Assembly: GCA_017983795.1 (NCBI GenBank)
Contig: JAGOAS010000016.1
Coordinates: 1 to 64,000, forward strand
Direction of reading: 5' to 3'
Length of the DNA stretch: 64,000 nucleotides
Origin: Piscinibacter sp.
GTDB taxonomy: Bacteria > Pseudomonadota > Gammaproteobacteria > Burkholderiales > Burkholderiaceae_C
Position numbers and translations under genes: made by a program. The notes below the pieces were generated by a model that did not search any database, was not told the origin of the DNA, and saw only the letters and a list, made by a program, of their open reading frames with translations. Positions 17,909-30,238 of this stretch are shown here, one piece after another. Positions within the stretch are counted from its first letter, which is position 1. Every line of letters starts with the position of its first letter.

Positions 17909-19027
17909 TCAGCGGCCCGCCGCCGCGGTGGCCAGCGCGGCGAGCGTGTCGTCGGGGCGCGGCAGCGTGGTCTGGCGCGCCTGCAGGCTCACCTGCCGCA
18001 GCAGCTCGAGCGCGGCCGTGGTGCGCCGCGAGCCGCGGTCGAAGTAGCGCTCGAGCGCCTGCTGCGCCGATTGCAGATCGGCCTGCGCGGTCGGGAACTG
18101 GCGGCTCAGCAGCGCGAGGCGCGCGTTGAGCAGCCGCAGCTTGAGGTTCTCGCGCACGAAGTAGGCCTGCTCGGGCGCGAGCAGCGCCGCATCGGGATGT
18201 TCGATGCGGGTGACGCGCACCAGCGAGCGCACCTCGTTCCACACCGAGGCGGTGAGGCGGTTCCAGGTGTCGCTCCAGGCGGCCGGCCACAGGCCGTCGG
18301 CCGCGGCCGACGGCGCGGATGCTGCCGATGCCGCCGAGGCTGCACGCACGGCCGCGGGCGCCGCACGCGCCGGCTCGCGGCGCGGCTCGGCGGTGGCCAG
18401 CAGCGGGAGTTCGTCGACCATGCGCATGGTCTCGTCGAGCTTGATGGTCAGCGAGGCGATGTCGAGCGCGCCGGCCGACTTGACGCGATCGAGGTCGCGC
18501 GCGATCGCTCGGCGCACGCCTTCGAGGCGCGGCTGGCTGTAGCGCGCGAGGCGCTCGTCGCTCTGGCGCAGCACCAGCACCAGTGGCTCGGTGCTGCCGG
18601 TGATGGCGCCCTGCTGGATCGCCATGCGCAGCGCGGCCTCGATGTCGACCAGCAGGTTCTCGTCGCGCGAGCGCGAGAGCGACTGGATCAGGTCTTCCAA
18701 CTGCGTGCGCTGCAGCGCCACCTCGGCAACGCGCGCCTCGAGCAGCGCCACCTTGGCGGCAGCGGCGCCCATGCCCTCGTTGGCCTGCTTGGCGAGCATC
18801 TGCGCCTCGACCGCCTGCTTGGCACTGTCCTGCTGGCGGCGCACCAGCTCCTGCTCGAGCGAGCCGACGCGCTGGTCGGCGCGCCAGGCCAGCGCAAGTG
18901 CCACCACGCTGGCCACCAGCAGCACGCCGGCCACCACGGCCATGCCGCGCGGCGGCGCAGCCGGCGCGGCCGGGGAGGCCGGCGGCGCCTGGTTCGTCTC
19001 GGGCGGGGGCAGGAGGTTCTCGCTCAC
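17909..19027 (-). CDS. hemX: HemX-like protein (uroporphyrinogen III operon)
   Basis: This 372-aa protein has one membrane helix near the N-terminus (about residues 28-48), a coiled-coil stretch (50-115) and an Ala-rich linker around 210-230. The periplasmic domain matches the HemX family encoded next to hemD. The start is a GTG overlapping the hemD stop (GTGA). Earlier naming as a uroporphyrinogen methyltransferase is not supported by AdoMet motifs in this protein. It may organise the pathway at the membrane. Confidence 0.85.
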   Translation of the reverse strand: MSENLLPPPETNQAPPASPAAPAAPPRGMAVVAGVLLVASVVALALAWRADQRVGSLEQELVRRQQDSAKQAVEAQMLAKQANEGMGAAAAKVALLEARVAEVALQRTQLEDLIQSLSRSRDENLLVDIEAALRMAIQQGAITGSTEPLVLVLRQSDERLARYSQPRLEGVRRAIARDLDRVKSAGALDIASLTIKLDETMRMVDELPLLATAEPRREPARAAPAAVRAASAASAASAPSAAADGLWPAAWSDTWNRLTASVWNEVRSLVRVTRIEHPDAALLAPEQAYFVRENLKLRLLNARLALLSRQFPTAQADLQSAQQALERYFDRGSRRTTAALELLRQVSLQARQTTLPRPDDTLAALATAAAGR

Positions 19028-19779
19028 GCGATCGATTGTAGGCAGGCCACCACCGCATCCAGCGAGGGGCGGCATTCGAGCACGCGGCCGAAGCCGGCCT
19101 CGCGCGCGCGCTGCGCGATGCGCGGGTGGGTGGCGAGCGCGGTCGCGGCGTGCCAGTCCGCGCCGGGCACGAGCACCTCGAGCTGGGCGATCGACTCGGA
19201 GCTGCTGAACATCCACACCTGCGCCTGCGGCGAGGCCTGCGCCGCGCGCAGCAGCTCGGCCTCTTGCGCATCGAGGCGCGGCGCGCCGCGCTCGTAGGCC
19301 GTCACGAAACTCACCGACGCGCCCTGCGCGCGCAAGGTGTCTGCCAGCCAGTCGCGCCCGCTCTCGCCGCGCACGATCAGCACCGAGGCAGCGCGCCAGT
19401 CGCGCGACTGCAGCTGCTGCCAGAGCGACTCGGAATCGAACTGCGCCGCGTCGGCGGCCGGCTCGGCGATGCAGACCGCGGGCACGCCGAGCGCACGCAG
19501 CGTGCGGCTGGTGCCGGGGCCGGGCGAGCCGGCGAGCGTCGCCTCGGGCCAGGCCAGGCCCGGCGGCCGCAGCGCGAAGAACTGCTCGGCCGCGTTCGGG
19601 CTGACGAACATCACCAGGCGGTGCGCGGCCAAGCTCGCCCAGGCCTCGCGCACCGGCGCCGCGTCGCGTGGCGCGAAGATGCCGATCAAGGGCAGCGCGT
19701 CGGCCTCGACGCCGCGCTCGCGCAAGGCCGCCACCCACTCGACCGCCTGCGCAGCGGGACGGGTGACGAGCAGCTTCAT
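19024..19779 (-). CDS. hemD: Uroporphyrinogen-III synthase
   Basis: This 251-aa protein fits the HemD fold, with the N-terminal LLVTRP start typical of the family. It closes hydroxymethylbilane into uroporphyrinogen III. It starts 11 bp after hemC and overlaps hemX by 4 bp, the standard order of this operon. HemD is poorly conserved in sequence, so the call leans partly on position. Confidence 0.92.
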   Translation of the reverse strand: MKLLVTRPAAQAVEWVAALRERGVEADALPLIGIFAPRDAAPVREAWASLAAHRLVMFVSPNAAEQFFALRPPGLAWPEATLAGSPGPGTSRTLRALGVPAVCIAEPAADAAQFDSESLWQQLQSRDWRAASVLIVRGESGRDWLADTLRAQGASVSFVTAYERGAPRLDAQEAELLRAAQASPQAQVWMFSSSESIAQLEVLVPGADWHAATALATHPRIAQRAREAGFGRVLECRPSLDAVVACLQSIA

Positions 19780-19790
19780 CGAGCGCCGGA

Positions 19791-20720
19791 TCAGGCTTCG
19801 GCGAGGTAGGCGGCCGAGCCCTGCGCCTGCAACGCCTGCGCGGCGCGTTCGCCGAGCGCGCGGGCTTGGGCGTCGTCGGCCACGGCTGCCTCGACCTCGG
19901 CGCGCAGCAGCGTCGCGAGCGGCCTGGCCGGGTGGCCGAGCGCGGCGCGCAGCCAGAGCGTGTCGCCGCGCCACTGCGCATGCACCGCCAGCGGCATGCT
20001 GCAGCTGCCGCCCATGGCGCGCGACACGGCGCGCTCGGCCTGCACCGCGAGCCAGGTGGGCCTGTGCGTCAGCGTGACCAGCTGCTGCAGCAATGCAGCG
20101 TTGTCGGAACGCACCTCGATGCCCAGAGCACCCTGGCCGGCGCAGGGCAGCATCTCGCCGGTCTCGAAGACGGAGCGGATGCGCGCGGCGAGGCCCAGGC
20201 GCTTGAGGCCGGCGGCGGCGAGCACGATGGCGTCGTACTGGCCCTCGTCGAGCTTGCGCAGCCGCGTGTCGAGGTTGCCGCGCAGCGGCTCGACCACCAG
20301 ATCGGGGCGCAGCGCACCGAGCTGCACCCAGCGGCGCAAGCTGGAGGTGCCGACCTTGGCGCCCTGCGGCAGATCGGCCAGGCGCTGGTAGCGCGGCGAG
20401 ACGAAGGCATCGCGCGGATCCTCGCGCTCGAGCACGCAGGCGAGCGCGAAGCCCTCGGGCAGATCCATGGGCACGTCTTTGAGCGAGTGCACCGCGAGAT
20501 GCGCGCGGCCCTCTTCCAGCGCCGTCTCGAGTTCCTTGACGAACAGGCCCTTGCCGCCGACCTTGGAGAGCGTGCGGTCGAGAATCTGGTCGCCGCGCGT
20601 GGTCATGCCCAGCAGCTCGACCTGGGCGCCGAAACGCTGCGCGAGCAGGTCGCGCACATGCTCGGCCTGCCACAGGGCGAGCCGGCTCTCGCGGGTGGCG
20701 ATGACGATGGATGCAGCCAT
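19791..20720 (-). CDS. hemC: Porphobilinogen deaminase (hydroxymethylbilane synthase)
   Basis: This 309-aa protein is full length. It shows the early [13 protein letters not shown] motif, SLKDVP in the catalytic domain and the GGSCSMPLA loop, whose cysteine carries the dipyrromethane cofactor. It links four porphobilinogens into hydroxymethylbilane. It heads the hemCDXY unit and is divergent from ppc across 103 bp. Confidence 0.97.
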   Translation of the reverse strand: MAASIVIATRESRLALWQAEHVRDLLAQRFGAQVELLGMTTRGDQILDRTLSKVGGKGLFVKELETALEEGRAHLAVHSLKDVPMDLPEGFALACVLEREDPRDAFVSPRYQRLADLPQGAKVGTSSLRRWVQLGALRPDLVVEPLRGNLDTRLRKLDEGQYDAIVLAAAGLKRLGLAARIRSVFETGEMLPCAGQGALGIEVRSDNAALLQQLVTLTHRPTWLAVQAERAVSRAMGGSCSMPLAVHAQWRGDTLWLRAALGHPARPLATLLRAEVEAAVADDAQARALGERAAQALQAQGSAAYLAEA

Positions 20721-20793
20721 GCCGTCATGCTAGCAGGCGCGCGTCTTGCGTCGGCCTGATCACAGGGTCGGGACTGGTAGCATGCCGGTCGAA

Positions 20794-20806
20794 GTAACCG
20801 GGTTAC
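20794..20806. promoter_or_regulatory. Palindrome in the ppc leader
   Basis: GTAACC-G-GGTTAC is a perfect 6-bp inverted repeat around one base, 17 bp upstream of the ppc start and in the short hemC-ppc intergenic region. It could be an operator acting on one or both genes. No regulator can be named from sequence alone. Confidence 0.4.
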
Positions 20807-20823
20807 AGGTCTGGAGAAGGTCG

Positions 20824-23625
<2,802 letters not shown>

Positions 23626-23631
23626 GCGGGG

Positions 23632-24840
23632 TCAGCGGGCGGCCTGCTGGCGGCGGCGCAGGGCGCCGCGCTCGCCGTACTTGGAGACGTCGGCGAAGTA
23701 GGCTTCGGCGCGGGCGAGGCCGTCGCAGCCGGCGAAATCCGCGTCTTTCGGGGTCATCTCCGACAGGGCCTGCCGCTGCTTGTCGAGCCGCGCGAGCCGG
23801 TCTGCGGACCAACCGAGACGCCTGCCGATCGCATTTCCGAATTCCGCTTCCATCAGCGATTCGGACTTGTCCGTCATGAACGTCGCCAGAAGTTCGCATT
23901 GCTGTCGCCGCGCGCCCTGGCGCAGTTCACTGTCCTTGCAATGTTCCAGAACGCCTGAGCGAACCAGCGACACGTACGAATCGATCGAGAGCGACTCCCG
24001 GAAGCGCACGCTTCGATCGAGCGGCGCCTCGTCGCGCGGTGCAGCCTTGGCGAGAATCGAGTACGAGGTACCCCAGGAACTGCGGATCGTCTCCGACGCC
24101 AGCGCACGTTCCGCATAGAGGCTGCGGCGCTGCGCATCGACTCCCTCTCCTCCCATGCCGAACAGCCAGGGGAACGCGTTCCCGGGGTCGCGCTGCGCCC
24201 ACTCCTCGACGCTCAGGCCGCGACAGGCGGCCGGCGTCGTCCGGACGCGGTAGATCTCGCAGGACTGGACGGCCAGCGCATAGATCAGCGGATCGCGCGA
24301 GCGTTGCGCTACCCGGGCAAGCTCCTCGAGCGCATCGGTCGATTCGGGCGACTGCGCCCACTCGGTGCGCCCGAGCCACACGTCACGCGCCTCCAAGAGC
24401 CACCCTGCGGCCTGCACCTGCTCGTCGGTGGAGGACTTCATCTCCTCGATCCACCCCGGCAGCACGCGCTTGCGATGGGCCAGCAGCTTCTTGTTCGCCT
24501 CGTCGGTCAAGGCTTCGAGCTGCTTCTCGTCGCCAGGATCGAAGCTCACCGCGCCCAGCCCGCAGACCAGTTCCACCGACGACGCCGCCTTCGCCGGCGG
24601 CGCTGCCGCCACCATCGCCGCGGCCTCCGGCACTGCGTTGCGCTCGCCACGCGGCGACACGCCACTGGCTGCGGCCCCGGCCGCCACGACGACCCGGTTC
24701 TGCGGCTCGTCGAACAGGCCGCGCCGCTGCGCCACCCACAGGCCCACCAGCGCCGAGGCGATCAGCACGGTGGCGACCACACGCCCCCAGCGCACATGCG
24801 GCGGGTCGAACCAGATGCGGCGTGGATCCATGTCCTTCAT
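23632..24840 (-). CDS. Membrane-anchored protein of unknown function
   Basis: This 402-aa protein has one predicted membrane helix at about residues 20-40 and a large domain beyond it. That domain has several cysteines (for example around CEIYR, TPAACRG, HCKD and GCDG) and helical repeats. I recognise no family. The start overlaps the stop of the upstream response regulator gene by 4 bp (ATGA), so it is co-transcribed with the sensor-regulator pair and may be an envelope output or accessory of it. It ends 6 bp from the ppc stop, in convergent orientation. Confidence 0.65.
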   Translation of the reverse strand: MKDMDPRRIWFDPPHVRWGRVVATVLIASALVGLWVAQRRGLFDEPQNRVVVAAGAAASGVSPRGERNAVPEAAAMVAAAPPAKAASSVELVCGLGAVSFDPGDEKQLEALTDEANKKLLAHRKRVLPGWIEEMKSSTDEQVQAAGWLLEARDVWLGRTEWAQSPESTDALEELARVAQRSRDPLIYALAVQSCEIYRVRTTPAACRGLSVEEWAQRDPGNAFPWLFGMGGEGVDAQRRSLYAERALASETIRSSWGTSYSILAKAAPRDEAPLDRSVRFRESLSIDSYVSLVRSGVLEHCKDSELRQGARRQQCELLATFMTDKSESLMEAEFGNAIGRRLGWSADRLARLDKQRQALSEMTPKDADFAGCDGLARAEAYFADVSKYGERGALRRRQQAAR

Positions 24841-25622
24841 CGGCCTGCAGCGACCAGCGCCTCGCGCACCGCGGCCAGCTGGCGGCGCGACACGGCGAGC
24901 CATTCGTCCACCGGCGCCACGCGCACCGCCCAGCCTTCGCCGCCCTCGTCGTCGCCGACGCCTTCCAGCGTGCGGCGTTCGAGCGCGCGCACCGCGGCGC
25001 GCGCCACCAGCGCATTGCGGTGCACGCGCAGGAAGCGTTCGCCGAGGCGCGATTCCAGCTCGGCGAGCGAGTCGTCGAGCACGTAGCTGTGGTTCGCGGT
25101 GCGCAGCGTCACGTATTTCAGCTCGGCCTTCAGGTACAGCACCTCGGCCACCGGCACGCGCATCACGCGGCCGCGGTCGCTGACCACGAGTACCTCGCCG
25201 CCGGCCGCGCCCTCGGCACGCTCGCCATTGCGCTGCAGGCGCTGCGCCACGCGCTGCAGGGCAGCCTGCAGGCGCTCGCGCTTGACCGGCTTGGTGAGGT
25301 AGTCGACCGCCTCGAGCTCGAAGGCCTGCAGCGCGTGCTCGGCATGCGCGGTGACGAATACGATCGCCGGAGCCGATCCTTGGGTTCCGGCCTGCTCGCG
25401 CAGCCGCGCGGCGAACTGCATGCCGTCCAGCCCGGGCATGTGCACGTCGAGCAGCACCAGGTCGACGGGATGCGCGGCGAGGAAGTCGGCCGCCTGCACC
25501 GCGTTGGCGGCCTCGCCGACCACCTGGGCTGGCGGCTCGGCGCAATCGCCCACCAGCGTGCGCAGGCGCAGGCGCGCCAGTTCTTCATCGTCGACGATGA
25601 GGATGCGCAGTGCCTCGCTCAT
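24837..25622 (-). CDS. algR: LytTR-family response regulator (AlgR-like)
   Basis: This 261-aa protein has a receiver domain (residues 5-125; acidic pocket VDDE, phospho-acceptor in LLDVHMPGLDG and lysine in LTKPV) and a C-terminal LytTR DNA-binding domain (about 155-255, with FLRVHRNALV). It would bind promoter DNA when phosphorylated. Its start overlaps the histidine kinase stop, and its stop overlaps the start of the unknown membrane protein. The gene symbol reflects resemblance and the argH-neighbour context, not proven orthology. Confidence 0.88.
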   Translation of the reverse strand: MSEALRILIVDDEELARLRLRTLVGDCAEPPAQVVGEAANAVQAADFLAAHPVDLVLLDVHMPGLDGMQFAARLREQAGTQGSAPAIVFVTAHAEHALQAFELEAVDYLTKPVKRERLQAALQRVAQRLQRNGERAEGAAGGEVLVVSDRGRVMRVPVAEVLYLKAELKYVTLRTANHSYVLDDSLAELESRLGERFLRVHRNALVARAAVRALERRTLEGVGDDEGGEGWAVRVAPVDEWLAVSRRQLAAVREALVAAGR

Positions 25623-26713
25623 AGAGGCACCACCAGCTGCACGCGGAACGCGCCGTCGACGCGCCGCGCCTCGAACTGCGCCGCCATGTCGTGCATCAGG
25701 TGCAGGCGCTCGCGCACGTTCTTCAGCGCCATGCCGCTGCCGGGCCGCGAAGGCGTGGCGGGCACGGTGTTGGCGATCACCACCTGCGCGCGGCCGAGCT
25801 TGACGCGCGTGCGGATGCGCACCGTGCCGCCCTCGGCGGCGGGCTCGACGCCGTGGCGCACGGCGTTCTCCACCAGCGGCTGCAGCAGCAGCGGCGGCAC
25901 GCGCGCCTCGCCGGCCGCCGCGTCGAGCTCCCAGACGATGTTCAGCCGCGTGCCGAAGCGCACCTGCTCGATGGCGAGGTAGCGGCGCGCCAGCTCCACC
26001 TCCTCGGCCAGCGACACCGATTCGCCGATGTCGGTGAGCGCGACGCGGAACAGCTCGGCCAGATCCTCCAGCACGCCTTCGGCGCGCGCCGGGTCGACGC
26101 GCACCAGCGCCAGCGCGGTATTCAGCGTGTTGAAGAGGAAGTGCGGGCGGATGCGCGATTGCAGCTCGGCCAGCCGCGCCGTGGTGTCGGCCGGCAGCAG
26201 CGCGCGCGCGCGCAGCTGCAGCCAGCCGTAGACGGCGGCGGCGCCGGCCACGCCGGCCGCCACCGGGCCGAGCAGCGGGTGCGCTCCGAGCATGTCCAGC
26301 CCGAGCGACTGCACCAGCAGCGCCGGCAGCGCCGCCGCCAGCGCGCCCATCGCCATGGCCACGGCCCAGCGCAGGCCCGGCACCAGCACGCCCAGCGGTC
26401 GCTTCGCCAGGCAGGCCGCGCTCAGCCACAGCAGCACGGCCGGCACGGCCACCGCCGAGGTGGAGGCGAAGCGCAGCGACCAGGCCTCGAAATCGGCGGC
26501 GACGAACAGCGTACCGAGGCCCACTGCCGCCTCGACGGCCAGCAGCGTGCGCAGCACCACGCCGGCATGGCAGACGTCGAACACCGAGGCCGGGCCGCGC
26601 CGCGCGGCGCCGGCCTCGCCGGGCATCAGCGTGTCGAGCAGCGTGGTGCCGAAGCCGGTGCTGCGTGCATCGGCGGCGGGGTGGGCGCTCAGGGCGCTGG
26701 GCTCGGTGTGCAT
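25619..26713 (-). CDS. algZ: LytS/AlgZ-type sensor histidine kinase
   Basis: This protein of about 364 aa has four to five N-terminal membrane helices, then a His_kinase domain with the phospho-acceptor histidine in RPHFLFNTLN, and an HATPase region (LLQPLVENAVRHG and the GSGMALKNV loop). I chose the ATG at 26713, which leaves 61 bp to the divergent argH. Two upstream in-frame starts would run into the argH leader. It would phosphorylate the overlapping LytTR regulator. The signal is unknown. Confidence 0.85.
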   Translation of the reverse strand: MHTEPSALSAHPAADARSTGFGTTLLDTLMPGEAGAARRGPASVFDVCHAGVVLRTLLAVEAAVGLGTLFVAADFEAWSLRFASTSAVAVPAVLLWLSAACLAKRPLGVLVPGLRWAVAMAMGALAAALPALLVQSLGLDMLGAHPLLGPVAAGVAGAAAVYGWLQLRARALLPADTTARLAELQSRIRPHFLFNTLNTALALVRVDPARAEGVLEDLAELFRVALTDIGESVSLAEEVELARRYLAIEQVRFGTRLNIVWELDAAAGEARVPPLLLQPLVENAVRHGVEPAAEGGTVRIRTRVKLGRAQVVIANTVPATPSRPGSGMALKNVRERLHLMHDMAAQFEARRVDGAFRVQLVVPL

Positions 26714-26774
26714 CGGCTGAAAGGGAGGCGCCGAATAGAATCGCGGCGCAGCGTGCATTGTCGCCACACCCGCC

Positions 26775-28172
26775 ATGTCTTCCAACCAACTCGACAAGAA
26801 ATCCCAGGCCTGGTCGGCCCTGTTCTCCGAGCCGATGAGCGAGCTGGTGCAGCGCTACACCGCCAGCGTGGAGTTCGACCGCCGCCTGTGGAAGGCCGAC
26901 ATCGCCGGCAGCCTGGCGCACGCCGAGATGCTCGCCGCGCAGGGGGTGATCGGCGCGGCCGATCTGGCCGACATCCGACGCGGCATGGCGCAGATCACGG
27001 CCGAGATCGAAGCCGGCAGCTTCGAGTGGAAGCTGGCGCTGGAAGACGTGCACCTGAATATCGAGGCGCGCCTGACGCAACTGGTGGGCAACGCCGGCAA
27101 GCGGCTGCACACCGGCCGCTCGCGCAACGACCAGGTGGCCACCGACGTGCGCCTGTGGCTGCGCGACGAGATCGATGGGCTGTCCACACTGCTCGTCGAA
27201 CTGCAGCGCGCGCTGGTCGAGATGGCCGACAAGAACGCCGAGGTCATCCTGCCCGGCTTCACGCACCTGCAGGTGGCGCAGCCGGTGAGCTTCGGGCACC
27301 ACCTGCTCGCCTACGTCGAGATGTTCGCGCGCGACGCCGAACGCTTCGCCGACGTGCGCCGCCGCACCAACCGCCTGCCGCTGGGCAGCGCCGCGCTGGC
27401 CGGCACCAGCTACCCGCTGGACCGCGAGCGCGTCGCCAAGACGCTGGGCATGGAAGGCGTGTGCCAGAACAGCCTGGACGCGGTGAGCGACCGCGACTTC
27501 GCCATCGAGTTCACGGCCGCCGCCTCGCTGGCCATGATCCACGTGAGCCGCTTCAGCGAGGAGCTGGTGCTGTGGATGAGCCAGAACTTCGGCTTCATCG
27601 ACCTGGCCGATCGCTTCTGCACCGGCTCGTCGATCATGCCGCAGAAGAAGAACCCCGACGTGCCGGAGCTGGCGCGCGGCAAGACCGGGCGCGTGGTCGG
27701 CCACCTGATGGGGCTGCTGACGCTGATGAAGGGCCAGCCGCTGGCCTACAACAAGGACAACCAGGAAGACAAGGAGCCGCTCTTCGACACCGTGGACACG
27801 CTGCGCGACACGCTGCGCATCTTCTGCGAGCTGGTCGGCGGCATCGTCGTCAAGCCCGAGGCGATGGAGCGCGCCGCGCGGCGCGGCTACGCCACCGCCA
27901 CCGACCTGGCCGACTACCTGGTGAAGAAGGGCCTGCCCTTCCGCGATGCGCACGAGGCGGTGGCGCATGCGGTGAAGGTGGCGATCCAGCAGGGTGTCGA
28001 TCTCTCCGAGCTGCCGCTGGCCACGCTGCAGGGCTTCAACGCCTCGATCGGCGAGGACGTGTTCGAGGTGCTGACGCTGCGCGGCTCGCTGGACGCGCGC
28101 AAGCTGCTCGGCGGCACCGCGCCGGCGCAGGTGCGCGCCCAGGTGGCGCGCCACCGCACGCGGCTCAGTTGA
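26775..28172 (+). CDS. argH: Argininosuccinate lyase
   Basis: This 465-aa enzyme splits argininosuccinate into arginine and fumarate, the last step of arginine synthesis. The fumarase/aspartase signature [12 protein letters not shown] is intact around residue 285, and the length is normal. It is divergent from the sensor kinase gene. Its stop lies 3 bp from that of the convergent DUF5666 lipoprotein gene. Confidence 0.98.
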   Translation: MSSNQLDKKSQAWSALFSEPMSELVQRYTASVEFDRRLWKADIAGSLAHAEMLAAQGVIGAADLADIRRGMAQITAEIEAGSFEWKLALEDVHLNIEARLTQLVGNAGKRLHTGRSRNDQVATDVRLWLRDEIDGLSTLLVELQRALVEMADKNAEVILPGFTHLQVAQPVSFGHHLLAYVEMFARDAERFADVRRRTNRLPLGSAALAGTSYPLDRERVAKTLGMEGVCQNSLDAVSDRDFAIEFTAAASLAMIHVSRFSEELVLWMSQNFGFIDLADRFCTGSSIMPQKKNPDVPELARGKTGRVVGHLMGLLTLMKGQPLAYNKDNQEDKEPLFDTVDTLRDTLRIFCELVGGIVVKPEAMERAARRGYATATDLADYLVKKGLPFRDAHEAVAHAVKVAIQQGVDLSELPLATLQGFNASIGEDVFEVLTLRGSLDARKLLGGTAPAQVRAQVARHRTRLS

Positions 28173-28184
28173 AGCTCAGTTGAA
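28163..28184. repeat. 11-bp tandem duplication across two convergent stop codons
   Basis: GCTCAGTTGAA is repeated exactly at 28163-28173 and 28174-28184. The first copy holds the argH stop and the second copy the complemented stop of the opposite gene. A single slip or duplication would have separated two genes that formerly overlapped. Confidence 0.75.
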
Positions 28185-29324
28185 GGCGATGCGCCGCGCG
28201 CTCAGCAGCGTGTCGTGGCCGTGCGAGACGGCCTTGACCGTGACGGCGCGGCCGTTGGCGAGATCGGCCTCGCTGCCACCTTCGAACTGCACGCCGCTGG
28301 CGCCGTAGGAAACGGTCGAGCCACGCAGCGCGAAGGTCTTGGCGACGCTGTCGAGCGCGCCGATCGTGCCCTGCAGCGTGATGCCGCCCTGCGCGCCGCC
28401 GTGGTCGTCGAGGCGCATGCGGGTCGCGACGACCACGCCCTTGTTCCATACGCCATCCACCTCCACCGCCTTGCCGAGCGCGAGATCGCCCGGGTGGCCG
28501 TCGAAGGCGGCGCCGCGCGCGTCGACGCGCTGGCCGTTGAGGTCGAAGTCGGCATCCGAAGCGTAGCGCGTGATCGGGCCGCGCAGCTTGACGCGCGCCA
28601 GCGCCTGCGGCGGCCGCATGCCGGCGCCGGCGTCGCGCAGCTTCCAGCGGCCGGCCGCCGGCACGGTTTCGGCGCGCACGCGCAGCCAGGCGCCCTCGGC
28701 CAGCAACGGCTGCGCACCCTCGTAGCTGAAGCGCGCCGCGCCGATGCGGAAGCTGCGTGCGGCGGCGTCGAGCTCCTGCACCGGGCCGCGCACGCGGTAC
28801 TCGGCCAGCGTGCCGGCGCGCAGCGCGATGCGCGTCGCGAGGAAGCTCGTGCTCGCCACGTCGTAGCTGCCGAACACTTCCAGCGCGGCGCCTTCGGCCA
28901 CGCTGGCCAGGCCCTCGGGCAGGCCGGCGTCGAAGAGCGTGTAGGCGTCGACGCGCACCGTCTGATCGAATACCTTCAGCGTGCCGGCGGCCGCGTTCAC
29001 CGCGCTCGCCAGGCCGACCAGCTCGGTGGAGGTGCGGATGCGATGCGCCTGCGCCCTCGGCGCGGCCTCGCTGCCGCCGATCTCGCCGCCCTCCACTTCC
29101 ACCACCATGCCCAGGCGCAGGCTGTCGCGCGCGATGGCGGCGCCGTCTTCGTCGAACACGGCGGCCTGGCTGTCGTCGTACTCGATGCCGCCGACGTAGA
29201 TCGAGCCGAAGCCTTCGATCGGTGCATACGAATACGAGCCGGTGCCGCCGACACCCACGCTGCCGCCGCAGCCGCTCACCGCGGCGGCCAGGCCCAGGGC
29301 CAGCGCAGCCAGGGCGCGCCTCAT
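28176..29324 (-). CDS. Lipoprotein with repeated DUF5666-type domains
   Basis: This 382-aa protein has a lipoprotein signal (VSGC lipobox, acylated cysteine at residue 19) followed by beta-rich segments. These carry recurring G-x-I/V-x-V/Y-x-G motifs such as IEGFGSIYVGG, typical of DUF5666 repeats. It is predicted to sit in the envelope, and its function is unknown. The start overlaps the DUF6502 gene stop by 4 bp, so the pair is co-expressed. Confidence 0.8.
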   Translation of the reverse strand: MRRALAALALGLAAAVSGCGGSVGVGGTGSYSYAPIEGFGSIYVGGIEYDDSQAAVFDEDGAAIARDSLRLGMVVEVEGGEIGGSEAAPRAQAHRIRTSTELVGLASAVNAAAGTLKVFDQTVRVDAYTLFDAGLPEGLASVAEGAALEVFGSYDVASTSFLATRIALRAGTLAEYRVRGPVQELDAAARSFRIGAARFSYEGAQPLLAEGAWLRVRAETVPAAGRWKLRDAGAGMRPPQALARVKLRGPITRYASDADFDLNGQRVDARGAAFDGHPGDLALGKAVEVDGVWNKGVVVATRMRLDDHGGAQGGITLQGTIGALDSVAKTFALRGSTVSYGASGVQFEGGSEADLANGRAVTVKAVSHGHDTLLSARRIAFN

Positions 29325-30211
29325 GGCGCATCCTCCGCATCGGGGCGCGCCGGCGGCGCAGGCGGCTGCGCCGCCGTCTGGTAGCTGAACAGGCCGACGC
29401 GCGTGCGCTTGCCGGGGCCGGCCGTGCTGCCGATGCCCGCGGCATCGTCGTCGGCGATCATCTGCTCGATGCGCGGCACCAGATCCTGGGTGATGGCCTG
29501 CCAGTGCTGCGTGACCAGCCGGCGCAGCTGAGCCAGCGATGCATCGGAGAGGCCGTCGGCATAGAGCGCCTGCTCGAAGTGTTCGGCGCCCACCGCCAGC
29601 ACGTTGTCGACGGCGGCATTGAAATGGTCGCCCAGGTTGGCGCCCATGAAGCCGACCATGCGCGCCTCGTCGCCCTTGGGCACGAAGGCCGCGCGCTGCA
29701 GCGCGACGGTGTCGCTAGCCGCGTCGTGCTCGGCCAGGCCGAGGCGCCGCAGCTCCTCCAGCAGGCTGCGCGGGTGCATGTCGCGCGTCACCGAATGCGC
29801 CAGCGCCTCGAAGCTGGGCGCCGCGCCCAGGCGCGGCAGGGCGCGCGGCTGGCCGTCCTTGTCGAGGTATTCGGAGTGCGTCGTCCAGCGCGCGAAGGCC
29901 TCGCTCGGGTACGAGCGCGCCGGCGCGGCCTCGCGCTCGCGCGCTTCCACCAGGCGCGTCACCTCGCGGCGGTTGATGCCGGTGGCGGCGCTGATGCGGC
30001 TGACGCGTCGGTGTTCGAGCAGCTGCGGGTAGGCCGCGAAGGCCTCCTCCACGAAGGCGGCGCGCAGCATCTCGTCGACGGTGGCGTGGGTGAGGCCGCG
30101 CGCCACCGCCAGGCGGGCGAGCGGCCGCAGCAGCTGGCGCACGGCGTCGAGCAGTGCGGGGTGTTCGCCCGGCGGCAGGCCGGCGGCGGTTTCGGAAGGG
30201 TTTTGGGCCAC
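29321..30211 (-). CDS. DUF6502 family protein
   Basis: This 296-aa protein begins with a helical region (residues 18-95) that includes a probable helix-turn-helix around RVSRISAATGINRREV. It matches the DUF6502 type that often precedes a DUF5666 lipoprotein gene. It has no membrane segments. It is 27 bp downstream of the methyltransferase gene at the tail of the fliA unit, and overlaps the lipoprotein gene. A regulatory role is possible. Confidence 0.75.
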   Translation of the reverse strand: MAQNPSETAAGLPPGEHPALLDAVRQLLRPLARLAVARGLTHATVDEMLRAAFVEEAFAAYPQLLEHRRVSRISAATGINRREVTRLVEAREREAAPARSYPSEAFARWTTHSEYLDKDGQPRALPRLGAAPSFEALAHSVTRDMHPRSLLEELRRLGLAEHDAASDTVALQRAAFVPKGDEARMVGFMGANLGDHFNAAVDNVLAVGAEHFEQALYADGLSDASLAQLRRLVTQHWQAITQDLVPRIEQMIADDDAAGIGSTAGPGKRTRVGLFSYQTAAQPPAPPARPDAEDAP

Positions 30212-30238
30212 GATAGCCCGCGATGGTAGCCGGCCGCT

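Noticed and set aside
16635-19271. Continuous 878-codon frame covering hemY and beyond
   Set aside because: Only the hemY portion (from 17882) matches a family; the upstream part is a shadow frame of hemX and hemD in GC-rich DNA.
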